A stretch of DNA of 64,000 nucleotides from the NCBI RefSeq assembly GCF_900091445.1, contig NZ_LT607733.1:682001-746000 (forward strand), written 5' to 3'. The DNA comes from Micromonospora echinofusca (GTDB lineage: Bacteria > Actinomycetota > Actinomycetes > Mycobacteriales > Micromonosporaceae). The notes beneath the pieces were generated by a model. The model was not told the origin of the DNA. It ran no database searches and was given only the letters and a program-made list of their open reading frames with translations. The translations under genes and the position numbers were made by a program. This document shows, piece by piece, positions 1 through 7,500 of this stretch; the stretch's first letter is position 1, and each line of letters starts with the position of its first letter.

Positions 1-694
1 CGTGCACGGGGCGAAGCTGCTCCAGGTCACCGGCAACTTCGACGACTGCCTTTCGCTGGCCGCCAAGCTCGCCCAGGACTACCCGGTGGCCCTGGTCAAC
101 TCGGTCAACATCGACCGGCTGCACGGCCAGAAGACGGCCGCGTTCGAGATCGTCGACGCGCTGGGCGAGGCGCCCGACATCCACTGCCTGCCGGTCGGCA
201 ACGCGGGCAACGTCTCCGCCTACTGGATGGGCTACTGCGAGGAGCTGCGGGACGGCAACGCCACCCGCACCCCGAAGATGTACGGCTTCCAGGCGGCCGG
301 CGCCGCCCCGATCGTCAGCGGGCAGGTGGTCCGCGAGCCGTCCACGATCGCCACCGCTATCCGGATCGGCAACCCGGCGAGCTGGACCAGGGCGGTCGAC
401 GCCCGCGACGCCTCGGGGGGCGTGATCGCCGCCGTCACCGACCGGGAGATCCTGGCCGCGTACCGGCTGCTGGCCCGCGAGGTCGGGGTCTTCGTCGAGC
501 TGGGCAGCGCGGCCAGCGTGGCCGGCCTGCTCCAGCAGGCCGCCGCCGGTCGGGTCCCGGCCGGCTCGACGGTGGTCTGCACGGTCACCGGCCACGGCCT
601 GAAGGACCCGGAGTGGGCCATCTCCACCGCTCCCGTGCCGACCACCATCGCAAACGACCCCCTGGCCGCCGCCCGTTGTCTCGACCTGGCCTGA
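1..694 (+). CDS. thrC: Threonine synthase, C-terminal part (cut by window edge)
   Basis: PLP-dependent lyase that converts O-phosphohomoserine to threonine, the last step of threonine synthesis. About 230 codons are present. The reading frame is open at the left edge, so the true start and the PLP-binding lysine lie outside the window; actinobacterial ThrC is about 350 residues. The visible part holds the conserved [15 protein letters not shown] segment, the glycine-rich [13 protein letters not shown] stretch that normally contacts the PLP phosphate, and a C-terminal [17 protein letters not shown] segment typical of the family. The stop is TGA at 692-694. The next pathway gene, thrB, lies 5.6 kb downstream rather than next to it, so the usual hom-thrC-thrB unit is split here by transporter genes. 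Family assignment is firm. Confidence 0.93.
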   Translation, partial: VHGAKLLQVTGNFDDCLSLAAKLAQDYPVALVNSVNIDRLHGQKTAAFEIVDALGEAPDIHCLPVGNAGNVSAYWMGYCEELRDGNATRTPKMYGFQAAGAAPIVSGQVVREPSTIATAIRIGNPASWTRAVDARDASGGVIAAVTDREILAAYRLLAREVGVFVELGSAASVAGLLQQAAAGRVPAGSTVVCTVTGHGLKDPEWAISTAPVPTTIANDPLAAARCLDLA

Positions 695-866
695 GCCCCG
701 GGGGCCGCGCCGAGGTCGGCCGGGCCGACGGTGGCGGGGAGGGACGCCGCGCGGCGGAAGCGAGTCCTGTGCATCGGACGGGGGCAGGGGCGAGCGGGGC
801 CGCCCGCGCGGGGTGGGGGAGAATCCGTACCCCGCCAATCGCCTTTTCCAGGAGTGAGTCACGCCG

Positions 867-3800
867 ATGTCGCTGCTCGCCAGATTCAGCCTCGCCAACC
901 GGGGGCTGATCGCCCTCATCGCGGTGGTGACCACGCTGTTCGGGGCGTTCGCCGTACCGTCACTGAAGCAGCAGCTCCTGCCGTCGTTGGAGTTCCCGGC
1001 CGCGTTCATCGTGGCGGTCTATCCCGGCGCCGGGCCCGAGGTGGTCGAGTCGCAGGTCACCGAGCCGATCGAGAACAGCCTCCAGGGCATCCCCGGGCTG
1101 GACCAGGTCACCTCGACCTCCCGCGAGGGATCGGCGACCGTCCAGGTCCAGTACGAGTTCGGCACCGACCTGGACGACGTCGTCAACAAGATGCAGACCG
1201 CGCTCAACCGGATCGACGCGCAGTTGCCGGAGGGGGTCGACCCGCAGGTCATCGCCGGCAGCACCGACGACCTGCCCGCGGTGGTGCTCGCCGCCTCCGG
1301 CGGTGACGACCAGCGCGTCCTCGCGGAGAAGCTGCGGGGCACGGTCGTGCCGGAGCTGGAGGCGATCGAGGGGGTACGGACGGTCGAGCTGACCGGTGCC
1401 CGCGACGACGTCGTGGTGGTCACCCCGGACCCGGCCAAGATGGCGGCCGCGAAGCTCCAGCCCACCGCCCTCGGCGCGGCGCTGAAGACCAACGGCGTGA
1501 CGGTGCCGGCCGGCGCGGTGACCGACGGCACCCGTGCCCTCCCCGTGCAGGTCGGCACCCGGCTGGCGACGCTGGACGACCTGCGGGGCGTCGTCGTCGC
1601 GCCGGCGGCGGGCCGGGCGGCCCCGGTCCGCCTCGGCGACGTGGCCACCGTCGAGCAGCAGCTCGCCCCGGCCACCGCGATCACCCGCACGAACGGCAAG
1701 GACAGCCTGGGCATCGCGATCACCGCGGCCCCGGACGGCAACGCGGTGGAGATCTCCCACGAGATCCGTGACCGCCTCGCCGACCTGCGGGGGGCCTCCG
1801 GCGCCGAGCTGACCGTCGTCTTCGACCAGGCGCCGTTCGTCGAGAAGTCGATCGAGACCCTGACCACCGAGGGCCTGCTGGGCCTGGTCATGGCCGTCGT
1901 GGTCATCCTGGTCTTCCTGCTGTCGGTCCGCTCCACGATGGTCACCGCGGTCTCCATCCCGCTCTCGGTGGTGGTCGCGCTGCTCGCCCTCTGGATCGGC
2001 GACTACTCGCTCAACCTGCTCACCCTCGGCGCGCTCACCATCGCGGTCGGCCGGGTGGTCGACGACTCGATCGTCGTGCTCGAGAACATCAAGAGACACC
2101 TGGAGTACGGCGAGCCGAAGCGGGAGGCGATCCTCGCCGCCGTCCGCGAGGTGGCCGGGGCGGTGACCGCGTCCACCCTCACCACGGTGGCCGTCTTCGC
2201 GCCGATCGCGCTGGTGGGTGGCTTCGTCGGGCAGCTCTTCGCGCCGTTCGCGATCACCGTCACGGTGGCCCTGCTCGCCTCGCTGCTGGTCTCGCTGACC
2301 GTCATCCCGGTGCTCGCGTACTGGTTCCTGAAGCCGCCGACCGGCACGGCGGACGACGCCGCGCTGCGCCGGGCGGCGGAGGAGAAGGAGCTGCGCAGCC
2401 CGTTGCAGCGGGCGTACCTGCCGGTGATCGGGTTCGCGACCCGTAAGCGGGCCACCCGGTGGATCACGCTCGGGCTCGGCATGCTCGTGCTCTTCGGCAC
2501 CTTCGGCCTGTCCCGGCAGCTGGAAACCAACTTCATCGACGACTCCGGCCAGGACACCCTGAGCATCACCCAGGAACTGCCGGCGGGCACCGGCCTGGTC
2601 GGCACCGACGCGGCGGCCAAGCAGATCGAGGCGGTGCTGGAGCGCACCGAGGACGTCCAGACGTACCAGGTCACGGCGGGCGGCGGGGACAACCCGTTCG
2701 GCGGCGGCGGCAACAACGTCGCCAACTGGTCGCTGGCGCTCGGCGACGGCACCGACGCCCAGCAGATGCGGGAGAAGCTGCGCCGGGAGTTCGACGCGCT
2801 GGGCCCGGGCATCGGTGAGGTCAGCTTCGGCGCCGGTCAGGGCGGGGCGGCGGCCAACCAGATCGAGGTGGTCGTCCAGGGCGCCGACCCGGAGGCGCTG
2901 ACCCGGGCCGCCGAGGAGGTCCGGTCGGCGATGGCCGGGCTGGCGGGCGTCGAGGACGTCTCCACCAGCCTCGCCACGCGGGTGCCGCGCGTCGACGTCA
3001 CCGTCGACCGGGTCGCCGCCGGTCGGGTCGGGCTCACCGAGGCCGCCGTCGGCCAGGTGGTGGCCCAGGCGTTCCGGGGCTCGCCCCTGGGGCAGGTCAC
3101 GCTCGACGACGGGCAGCGCGACGTGGTGCTGCGGTTCGCGGGCAAGCCGCCGACCACGGTGGAGGAGCTGCGCGCGATGCCGGTCGGGCCGGTGAAGCTC
3201 GACGACATCGCCGACGTCACCCAGACCGAGGGCCCGCAGCAGGTGAGCCGGATCGACGGCGAGCGCAGCGTCTCCGTCACCGGTACGGCCACCGGCTCGA
3301 ACCTCGGGGCCATCACGCAGGAGTTGCAGAAGAAGCTGGACGGCATCAAGGTGCCGGGGGCGAGCTTCGAGATCGGCGGAGTCAGCGCCGACCAGGAGGA
3401 AGCTTTCGCGGACCTGGGCCTGGCGGTGCTCGCGGCCATCGCGATCGTCTTCCTGATCATGGTGGCGACGTTCCGCAGCCTGGTCCAGGCGCTGATCCTG
3501 TTGATCTCCATCCCGTTCGCGGCGACCGGCGCGATCGGCCTGCTGCTCGCCACCGGCACCCCGCTGGGCGTGCCGGCGCTGATCGGCGTGCTCATGCTGG
3601 TCGGCATCGTGGTGACGAACGCGATCGTGTTGCTGGACCTGGTCAACCAGTACCGGGCCCAGGGCATGGGCGTCCAGGAGGCGGTGGTCGAGGGCGGCCG
3701 GCGCCGGCTGCGGCCGATCCTGATGACCGCGGTCGCCACCATCTTCGCGCTGCTGCCGATGGCGTTCGGCCTCACCGGGGAGGGCGGCTTCATCTCCAAG

Positions 3801-4169
3801 CCGCTGGCCATCGTGGTGATCGGTGGTCTGCTCAGCTCGACGCTGCTCACCCTGATCCTGGTGCCGACGCTCTACGCGATGGCGGAGAACACCAAGGAGT
3901 CGTTCCGGGCCCGGCGGGCCCGCCGCTCCGGTGGTGCGGTGCCGGCCACCCCGGCGGGTGCGGACCCGGCTGGCGACGACGGCGGGACGCCCGCCGCCGA
4001 GCCGGTCCCGGTGCCCGCCGCGGGCCCGGCGTCCAGCGCCGACGCCGAGGCCGCCGACGCCCCGGCGTCCCGGCCGGCGCCGTCGGGCGCGCTGGTGGAC
4101 GGCACCGACCAGTTCGAGGTGCTGCGGCTGCCGAAGAGCCGCACGTCCCCGCTGCCGCCGGCCGAGTAA
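867..4169 (+). CDS. RND-family efflux transporter permease
   Basis: Proton-driven inner-membrane exporter of the AcrB/MdtB/SwrC-like RND class, 1100 residues, close to the family length. The N-terminus (about residues 12-30) is the first membrane segment. It is followed by a large extracytoplasmic porter domain, a membrane block that includes the TM4 signature GRVVDDSIVVLENIKRH with the paired Asp residues of the proton relay, a second porter domain, and a second membrane block ending near residue 1010. The last roughly 90 residues are an Ala/Pro/Asp-rich cytoplasmic tail without recognisable fold. ATG at 867 is preceded by AGGAG about 12 bases upstream, a little far. No adaptor or outer-membrane partner gene is adjacent, as expected for a Gram-positive. 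Substrate unknown. Confidence 0.88.
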   Translation: MSLLARFSLANRGLIALIAVVTTLFGAFAVPSLKQQLLPSLEFPAAFIVAVYPGAGPEVVESQVTEPIENSLQGIPGLDQVTSTSREGSATVQVQYEFGTDLDDVVNKMQTALNRIDAQLPEGVDPQVIAGSTDDLPAVVLAASGGDDQRVLAEKLRGTVVPELEAIEGVRTVELTGARDDVVVVTPDPAKMAAAKLQPTALGAALKTNGVTVPAGAVTDGTRALPVQVGTRLATLDDLRGVVVAPAAGRAAPVRLGDVATVEQQLAPATAITRTNGKDSLGIAITAAPDGNAVEISHEIRDRLADLRGASGAELTVVFDQAPFVEKSIETLTTEGLLGLVMAVVVILVFLLSVRSTMVTAVSIPLSVVVALLALWIGDYSLNLLTLGALTIAVGRVVDDSIVVLENIKRHLEYGEPKREAILAAVREVAGAVTASTLTTVAVFAPIALVGGFVGQLFAPFAITVTVALLASLLVSLTVIPVLAYWFLKPPTGTADDAALRRAAEEKELRSPLQRAYLPVIGFATRKRATRWITLGLGMLVLFGTFGLSRQLETNFIDDSGQDTLSITQELPAGTGLVGTDAAAKQIEAVLERTEDVQTYQVTAGGGDNPFGGGGNNVANWSLALGDGTDAQQMREKLRREFDALGPGIGEVSFGAGQGGAAANQIEVVVQGADPEALTRAAEEVRSAMAGLAGVEDVSTSLATRVPRVDVTVDRVAAGRVGLTEAAVGQVVAQAFRGSPLGQVTLDDGQRDVVLRFAGKPPTTVEELRAMPVGPVKLDDIADVTQTEGPQQVSRIDGERSVSVTGTATGSNLGAITQELQKKLDGIKVPGASFEIGGVSADQEEAFADLGLAVLAAIAIVFLIMVATFRSLVQALILLISIPFAATGAIGLLLATGTPLGVPALIGVLMLVGIVVTNAIVLLDLVNQYRAQGMGVQEAVVEGGRRRLRPILMTAVATIFALLPMAFGLTGEGGFISKPLAIVVIGGLLSSTLLTLILVPTLYAMAENTKESFRARRARRSGGAVPATPAGADPAGDDGGTPAAEPVPVPAAGPASSADAEAADAPASRPAPSGALVDGTDQFEVLRLPKSRTSPLPPAE

Positions 4170-4177
4170 CGGCGGTC

Positions 4178-4220
4178 CGCGAACGCCCCCGACGGGTCCC
4201 ACCCGCCGGGGGTGTTCGCG
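4178..4220 (+). terminator. Hairpin terminator after the RND gene
   Basis: Arms 4178-4196 and 4202-4220 (19 nt each) pair around a 5-nt loop with one G-T wobble and one mismatch. It begins 9 bases after the RND stop codon. No clear U-tract follows, which is common in high-G+C actinobacteria. Confidence 0.75.
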
Positions 4221-4267
4221 TTCGGTCAGGTACCCGCCGTACGCCCGGCCCGCCGGTCGCCGCCCGG

Positions 4268-4273
4268 TAGGGT
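4268..4273 (+). promoter_or_regulatory. -10 box of a leaderless promoter (MFS gene)
   Basis: TAGGGT fits the actinobacterial TANNNT -10 consensus and lies 7 bases before the GTG at 4281. The transcript should therefore begin at or next to the start codon. No good -35 is visible. Confidence 0.5.
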
Positions 4274-4280
4274 CCCGGAC

Positions 4281-5525
4281 GTGCCGTCCACCGTCTCGGT
4301 CCTCACCCACAACCGCAACTTCCGCAATCTGTTCCTCGCCGAGCTGGTGGTCTTCGGCGCCGACTGGTTCGTCATGGTGCCGCTGCTGGTGATGCTGCCG
4401 GACCTGACGGGCAGCGGCGTGTGGGGCGCGCTGGTGCTCGCCGTCGACACCGGGATCGTGGCGCTGCTGCTGCCGTACACGGGCACGATCGCGGACCGCT
4501 TCGACCGACGCAAGATCATGATCATTTCGAACGTCGCGGCACTGCTCGGCGTGCTGCTGCTGCTCGGGGTACGCAGCGCCGGAACGGCCTGGCTGGCGAT
4601 GGCCGGGATCGGGGTGGTGGCGGTCGCCAAGGCCTTCTACTCGCCGGCGGCCCAGGCGGCCCTGCCCAACGTGCTCGACCCCGACGAGCTGGCCGCCGGC
4701 AACGCCGTCGCGGGGTCGGCCTGGGGCACGATGACCGTCGTCGGCGCGTCCCTCGGTGGCGTGCTCAGCGCCGCCGTCGGCCCGTACGCCTGCTTCTGGG
4801 TGGCGGCCGTGGGCCTGGTGGTCGCCGCGGGCCTGGCCACGCTGATCCGCCGGCCGTTGCAGGCGCCCCGCGACGCGGCGCTGCCGGTGCAGCGGACCTG
4901 GCCCGCGATCCGGGAGGCGCTGGGCTACATCGGGCACCGGCCGAGGGTCCTGGCGCTGGTCACCGTGAAGTCGGCGGTCGGCCTCGGCAACGGCGTGCTG
5001 ACGGTGTTTCCGCTGCTCGCGGCGGTGTACGGCGTAGGCCCTGTCGGCACCGGGCTGCTCTTCGCGGTCCGCGGGGCGGGCGCGCTCGTCGGGCCGATCC
5101 TGATGCGCCGGGTGCTGACCAACCGGGCCTGGCTGCTGCCCGGGCTCGCGCTGTCCATGTCCCTCTACGGCCTGGCCTACCTCGGCACCTCGGTCGCCCG
5201 CTGGTTCCCGCTGGTGCTGGCCCTGGTCTTCGTCGCCCACTTCGCGGGCGGCAGCAACTGGGTGATGTCGAACTTCGCCCTCCAGGGCGAGGTGCCGGAC
5301 CGGCTGCGGGGCCGCGTCTTCGCCACCGACATGATGCTCGCGACCCTCGCCGTCTCGGTGAGCCAGCTCGCGGTCGCCGCCGTGGTGGACACCGTGGACG
5401 AGCGGGTGGTGCTGGCCACCTGCGGCCTGGTCACGGTGGTCTACGCGATCGGCTGGCGGATCGCCACCCGCCGGCTCTCGCTCACGGACCCGGCCGGGCA
5501 GCCGGCCCCGACCCCCGCCCGCTGA
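4281..5525 (+). CDS. MFS transporter (MFS_3 / EntS-like exporter)
   Basis: Major facilitator protein of 414 residues, probably a drug or metabolite exporter. The N-terminal HNRNFRNLFLAE followed by the first helix is typical of the MFS_3/EntS-like group. The loop between helices 2 and 3 carries motif A as GTIADRFDRRKIM. Hydrophobic segments spread over the whole length fit 10-12 helices. GTG at 4281 is chosen because a TANNNT box lies 7 bases upstream and because this residue begins the conserved N-terminus; the longer in-frame reading upstream lies within the terminator. The gene stands alone between a terminator and a convergent gene. Substrate cannot be told from sequence. Confidence 0.85.
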   Translation: MPSTVSVLTHNRNFRNLFLAELVVFGADWFVMVPLLVMLPDLTGSGVWGALVLAVDTGIVALLLPYTGTIADRFDRRKIMIISNVAALLGVLLLLGVRSAGTAWLAMAGIGVVAVAKAFYSPAAQAALPNVLDPDELAAGNAVAGSAWGTMTVVGASLGGVLSAAVGPYACFWVAAVGLVVAAGLATLIRRPLQAPRDAALPVQRTWPAIREALGYIGHRPRVLALVTVKSAVGLGNGVLTVFPLLAAVYGVGPVGTGLLFAVRGAGALVGPILMRRVLTNRAWLLPGLALSMSLYGLAYLGTSVARWFPLVLALVFVAHFAGGSNWVMSNFALQGEVPDRLRGRVFATDMMLATLAVSVSQLAVAAVVDTVDERVVLATCGLVTVVYAIGWRIATRRLSLTDPAGQPAPTPAR

Positions 5526-5537
5526 CCCGCCCGGCGG

Positions 5538-6116
5538 TCAGGGTCGGTCCGGCGCGGTGCCTGTCGGCGCGTCGGGCCGGGACCGCCCGTCCCACTGCGC
5601 CGGCACGTCGGCGCCGCCCGCCGCGTCCCACCCCGCGCCCGCCGGCGGCACTGGCTGAGCGCCCGGCACCGGCTGGCCGGCCGGCGGCACCGGCTGAGCG
5701 CCCGCCGGCGGCACCGGCTGAGCGCCCGGCACCGGCTGGCCGGCCGGCATCCGCCCGCCGTCGCCGAACGGGCCGGCCTCCGCGCCGCGCGCCCGCCGCC
5801 CGGCCAGCACCGCCGCGATCAGCAGACCCGTCCCGATCGGGTACGTCAGGGACTGCAGCCCGCCGTAGGCCATGTTCATCAGCTGGAAGTTCGAGCGCCC
5901 CCAGTCGAAGTCGAACGCGCGGGGCAGCAGCAGGGTCCAGGCCACGCTGAGCACCGCGTTGACCAGCAGCACGGTGAGCCCGGACATCGCCAGCAGCCGG
6001 GGCTTTCGGGGCAGCCGCCGCCCGGCCGTCGCAGCCAGTACGAGGCCGACCAGCAGTACCAGCGCCGTGGGCGTCTGGAAGGCGGCCACCGTCGCCACGT
6101 ACCCGAGTTCGCGCAT
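5538..6116 (-). CDS. Small membrane protein with Pro-rich tail, unknown function
   Basis: Protein of 192 residues that I do not recognise. Three hydrophobic segments lie at about residues 11-29, 40-60 and 80-104, separated by a basic loop. After them comes a soluble tail made of QPVPGAQPVPPAG-like repeats rich in Pro, Gly and Ala (about residues 125-165), probably flexible and cytoplasmic. ATG at 6116 is preferred over an upstream in-frame ATG at 6128 because GGAGG lies 5 bases before it. It is convergent with the MFS gene (12 bases between stops) and divergent from thrB. No catalytic motif is visible. Confidence 0.65.
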   Translation of the reverse strand: MRELGYVATVAAFQTPTALVLLVGLVLAATAGRRLPRKPRLLAMSGLTVLLVNAVLSVAWTLLLPRAFDFDWGRSNFQLMNMAYGGLQSLTYPIGTGLLIAAVLAGRRARGAEAGPFGDGGRMPAGQPVPGAQPVPPAGAQPVPPAGQPVPGAQPVPPAGAGWDAAGGADVPAQWDGRSRPDAPTGTAPDRP

Positions 6117-6246
6117 CCCTGCCTCCATCCGCCGTCGGTCGGGCCAGGCTAACGGAAGCACAGTGCCGCCACCGGCCGCCGGAGCAGCCAGCCGTCCGGC
6201 CCGTCCCAGCCGGCGGGCGGAGATTCGCGTCGTCGGTGTGCAGCCC

Positions 6247-6252
6247 TACCAT
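6247..6252 (+). promoter_or_regulatory. -10 box of a leaderless promoter (thrB)
   Basis: TACCAT lies 6 bases before the GTG of thrB at 6259, and no ribosome-binding site is present. This is a classic leaderless actinobacterial arrangement. Confidence 0.6.
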
Positions 6253-6258
6253 GAGCCC

Positions 6259-7203
6259 GTGCCGACGAACTTCACCTCCGGCCCGGTCCGGGTCCGGGTC
6301 CCCGCCACCAGCGCCAACCTGGGGCCGGGGTTCGACGCCCTGGGGCTCGCCCTGGCGCTGCACGACGACGTGGCCGCCGAGGTGACGGCGCAGGGCGTCA
6401 CGGTGGCCGTGGCCGGGCAGGGCACCGGGGAGCTGCCGACCGACGACCGGCACCTGGTCGTCCGCGCCATGCGTGCGGCCTTCGACGTGCTCGGCGGGCA
6501 GCCGCCCGGGCTGTCGGTGGAGTGCGTCAACCGCATCCCGCAGGCCCGTGGGCTGGGCTCCTCGTCCGCGGCGATCGTCGCCGGCGTACTGCTGGCCCGT
6601 GCGCTGGTCACCGACGGGGAGGCGCGCCTCGACGACAGCGCCGCACTGCGCCTCGCCGCGCAGATCGAGGGCCATCCGGACAACGTGGCGCCGTGCCTGC
6701 TCGGCGGCTTCACCCTGGCCTGGACGGAGCCGTCCGGCGCCCGCGCGGTGTCGCTGCCGGTCGCCGACGGCGTACGACCGATGGTCTTCGTGCCGGCGGA
6801 GCGCGGCCTGACGGCGGCAGCGCGGGCCGCGCTGCCGGCCACCGTGCCCCACGTCGACGCGGCGCTCAACGCCGGCCGGGCCGCGCTGCTGGTGCACGCG
6901 CTGACCGCCGACCCCGCTCTGCTGCTGCCGGCCACGGTCGACCGGCTGCACCAGGACTACCGCGCGCCGGGCATGCCGGGCACCGCCACCCTGGTGAAAG
7001 CGCTGCGTGAGGCCGGTGTGGCCGCTGTGGTCAGCGGTGCGGGCCCCACCGTGCTGGCCCTGAGCGACCCGCCCGAGGGCTTCGAGGCGGGAACAGGTTG
7101 GCAGGTCTGGCGGTTGGATCCAGACGGGCGCGGAGCACAGGTTGCCCGGGGTAGACTGGGACACGCAGAGCGGGACCCTGTTGCCGCAGGTCGGAAGAGT
7201 TGA
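6259..7203 (+). CDS. thrB: Homoserine kinase
   Basis: GHMP-family kinase (314 residues) that phosphorylates homoserine to O-phosphohomoserine, the substrate of threonine synthase. Visible motifs are the N-terminal VRVPATSANLGPGFDALG, the phosphate-binding loop IPQARGLGSSSAAIVAG near residue 95, EGHPDNVAP, and the C-terminal VVSGAGPTVLAL. GTG at 6259 is chosen because it starts the conserved N-terminus and has a -10 box 6 bases upstream. The coding sequence ends inside the region where the rho leader begins, so rho transcription probably starts close to or within the 3' end of thrB. Length and motifs are complete. Confidence 0.95.
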   Translation: MPTNFTSGPVRVRVPATSANLGPGFDALGLALALHDDVAAEVTAQGVTVAVAGQGTGELPTDDRHLVVRAMRAAFDVLGGQPPGLSVECVNRIPQARGLGSSSAAIVAGVLLARALVTDGEARLDDSAALRLAAQIEGHPDNVAPCLLGGFTLAWTEPSGARAVSLPVADGVRPMVFVPAERGLTAAARAALPATVPHVDAALNAGRAALLVHALTADPALLLPATVDRLHQDYRAPGMPGTATLVKALREAGVAAVVSGAGPTVLALSDPPEGFEAGTGWQVWRLDPDGRGAQVARGRLGHAERDPVAAGRKS

Positions 7204-7500
7204 TTACGCTCTAGACTTAGCACAGCCGCGAAGCATGCGATCTCCCTGCGGGTCGGCGCACCCCCGAAGCTTTCGGCGGTCAGCCCGTCACCCCTGCCTA
7301 GGCCCACGCCGCACCGCAGTCTTCACAGGTCGCCGCAGACGGCGAGACCTGCTCACCGACGTTTGGTGAGTCGGGAAACCGACCGGCTGCTGTGTTACAG
7401 ACTCCCGCGACGCGTCCTTGCGAGGCGGGTGCACCGAGGCCGCCCGGCCACCTTGCTTTTCGACCCCGGGCAGTCCCGGCCTATCGAGGGAAGGAATCCA
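7204..7500 (+). promoter_or_regulatory. Structured leader region of rho
   Basis: The roughly 300 bases between thrB and rho carry no gene. Three hairpins stand in a row. 7327-7350 has stem AGGT+CGCCG with loop CAGA and a 2-nt bulge. 7352-7370 has CTCACC/GGTGAG with a 7-nt loop. 7370-7383 has GTCGG/CCGAC closed by a GAAA tetraloop. A -10-like TAGACT at 7212-7217 has no good -35. Rho is autoregulated through its leader in other bacteria, so this is a plausible control region. The start codon of rho is TTG at 7501, behind GGAAGGAA. Confidence 0.5.

Noticed and set aside
960..5240. A 1426-codon open frame on the minus strand across the RND and MFS genes
   Set aside because: It is an antisense shadow of very high G+C coding DNA. 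Its translation is Arg/His/Gln/Asp-rich with no domain, and the plus-strand proteins have clear family motifs.
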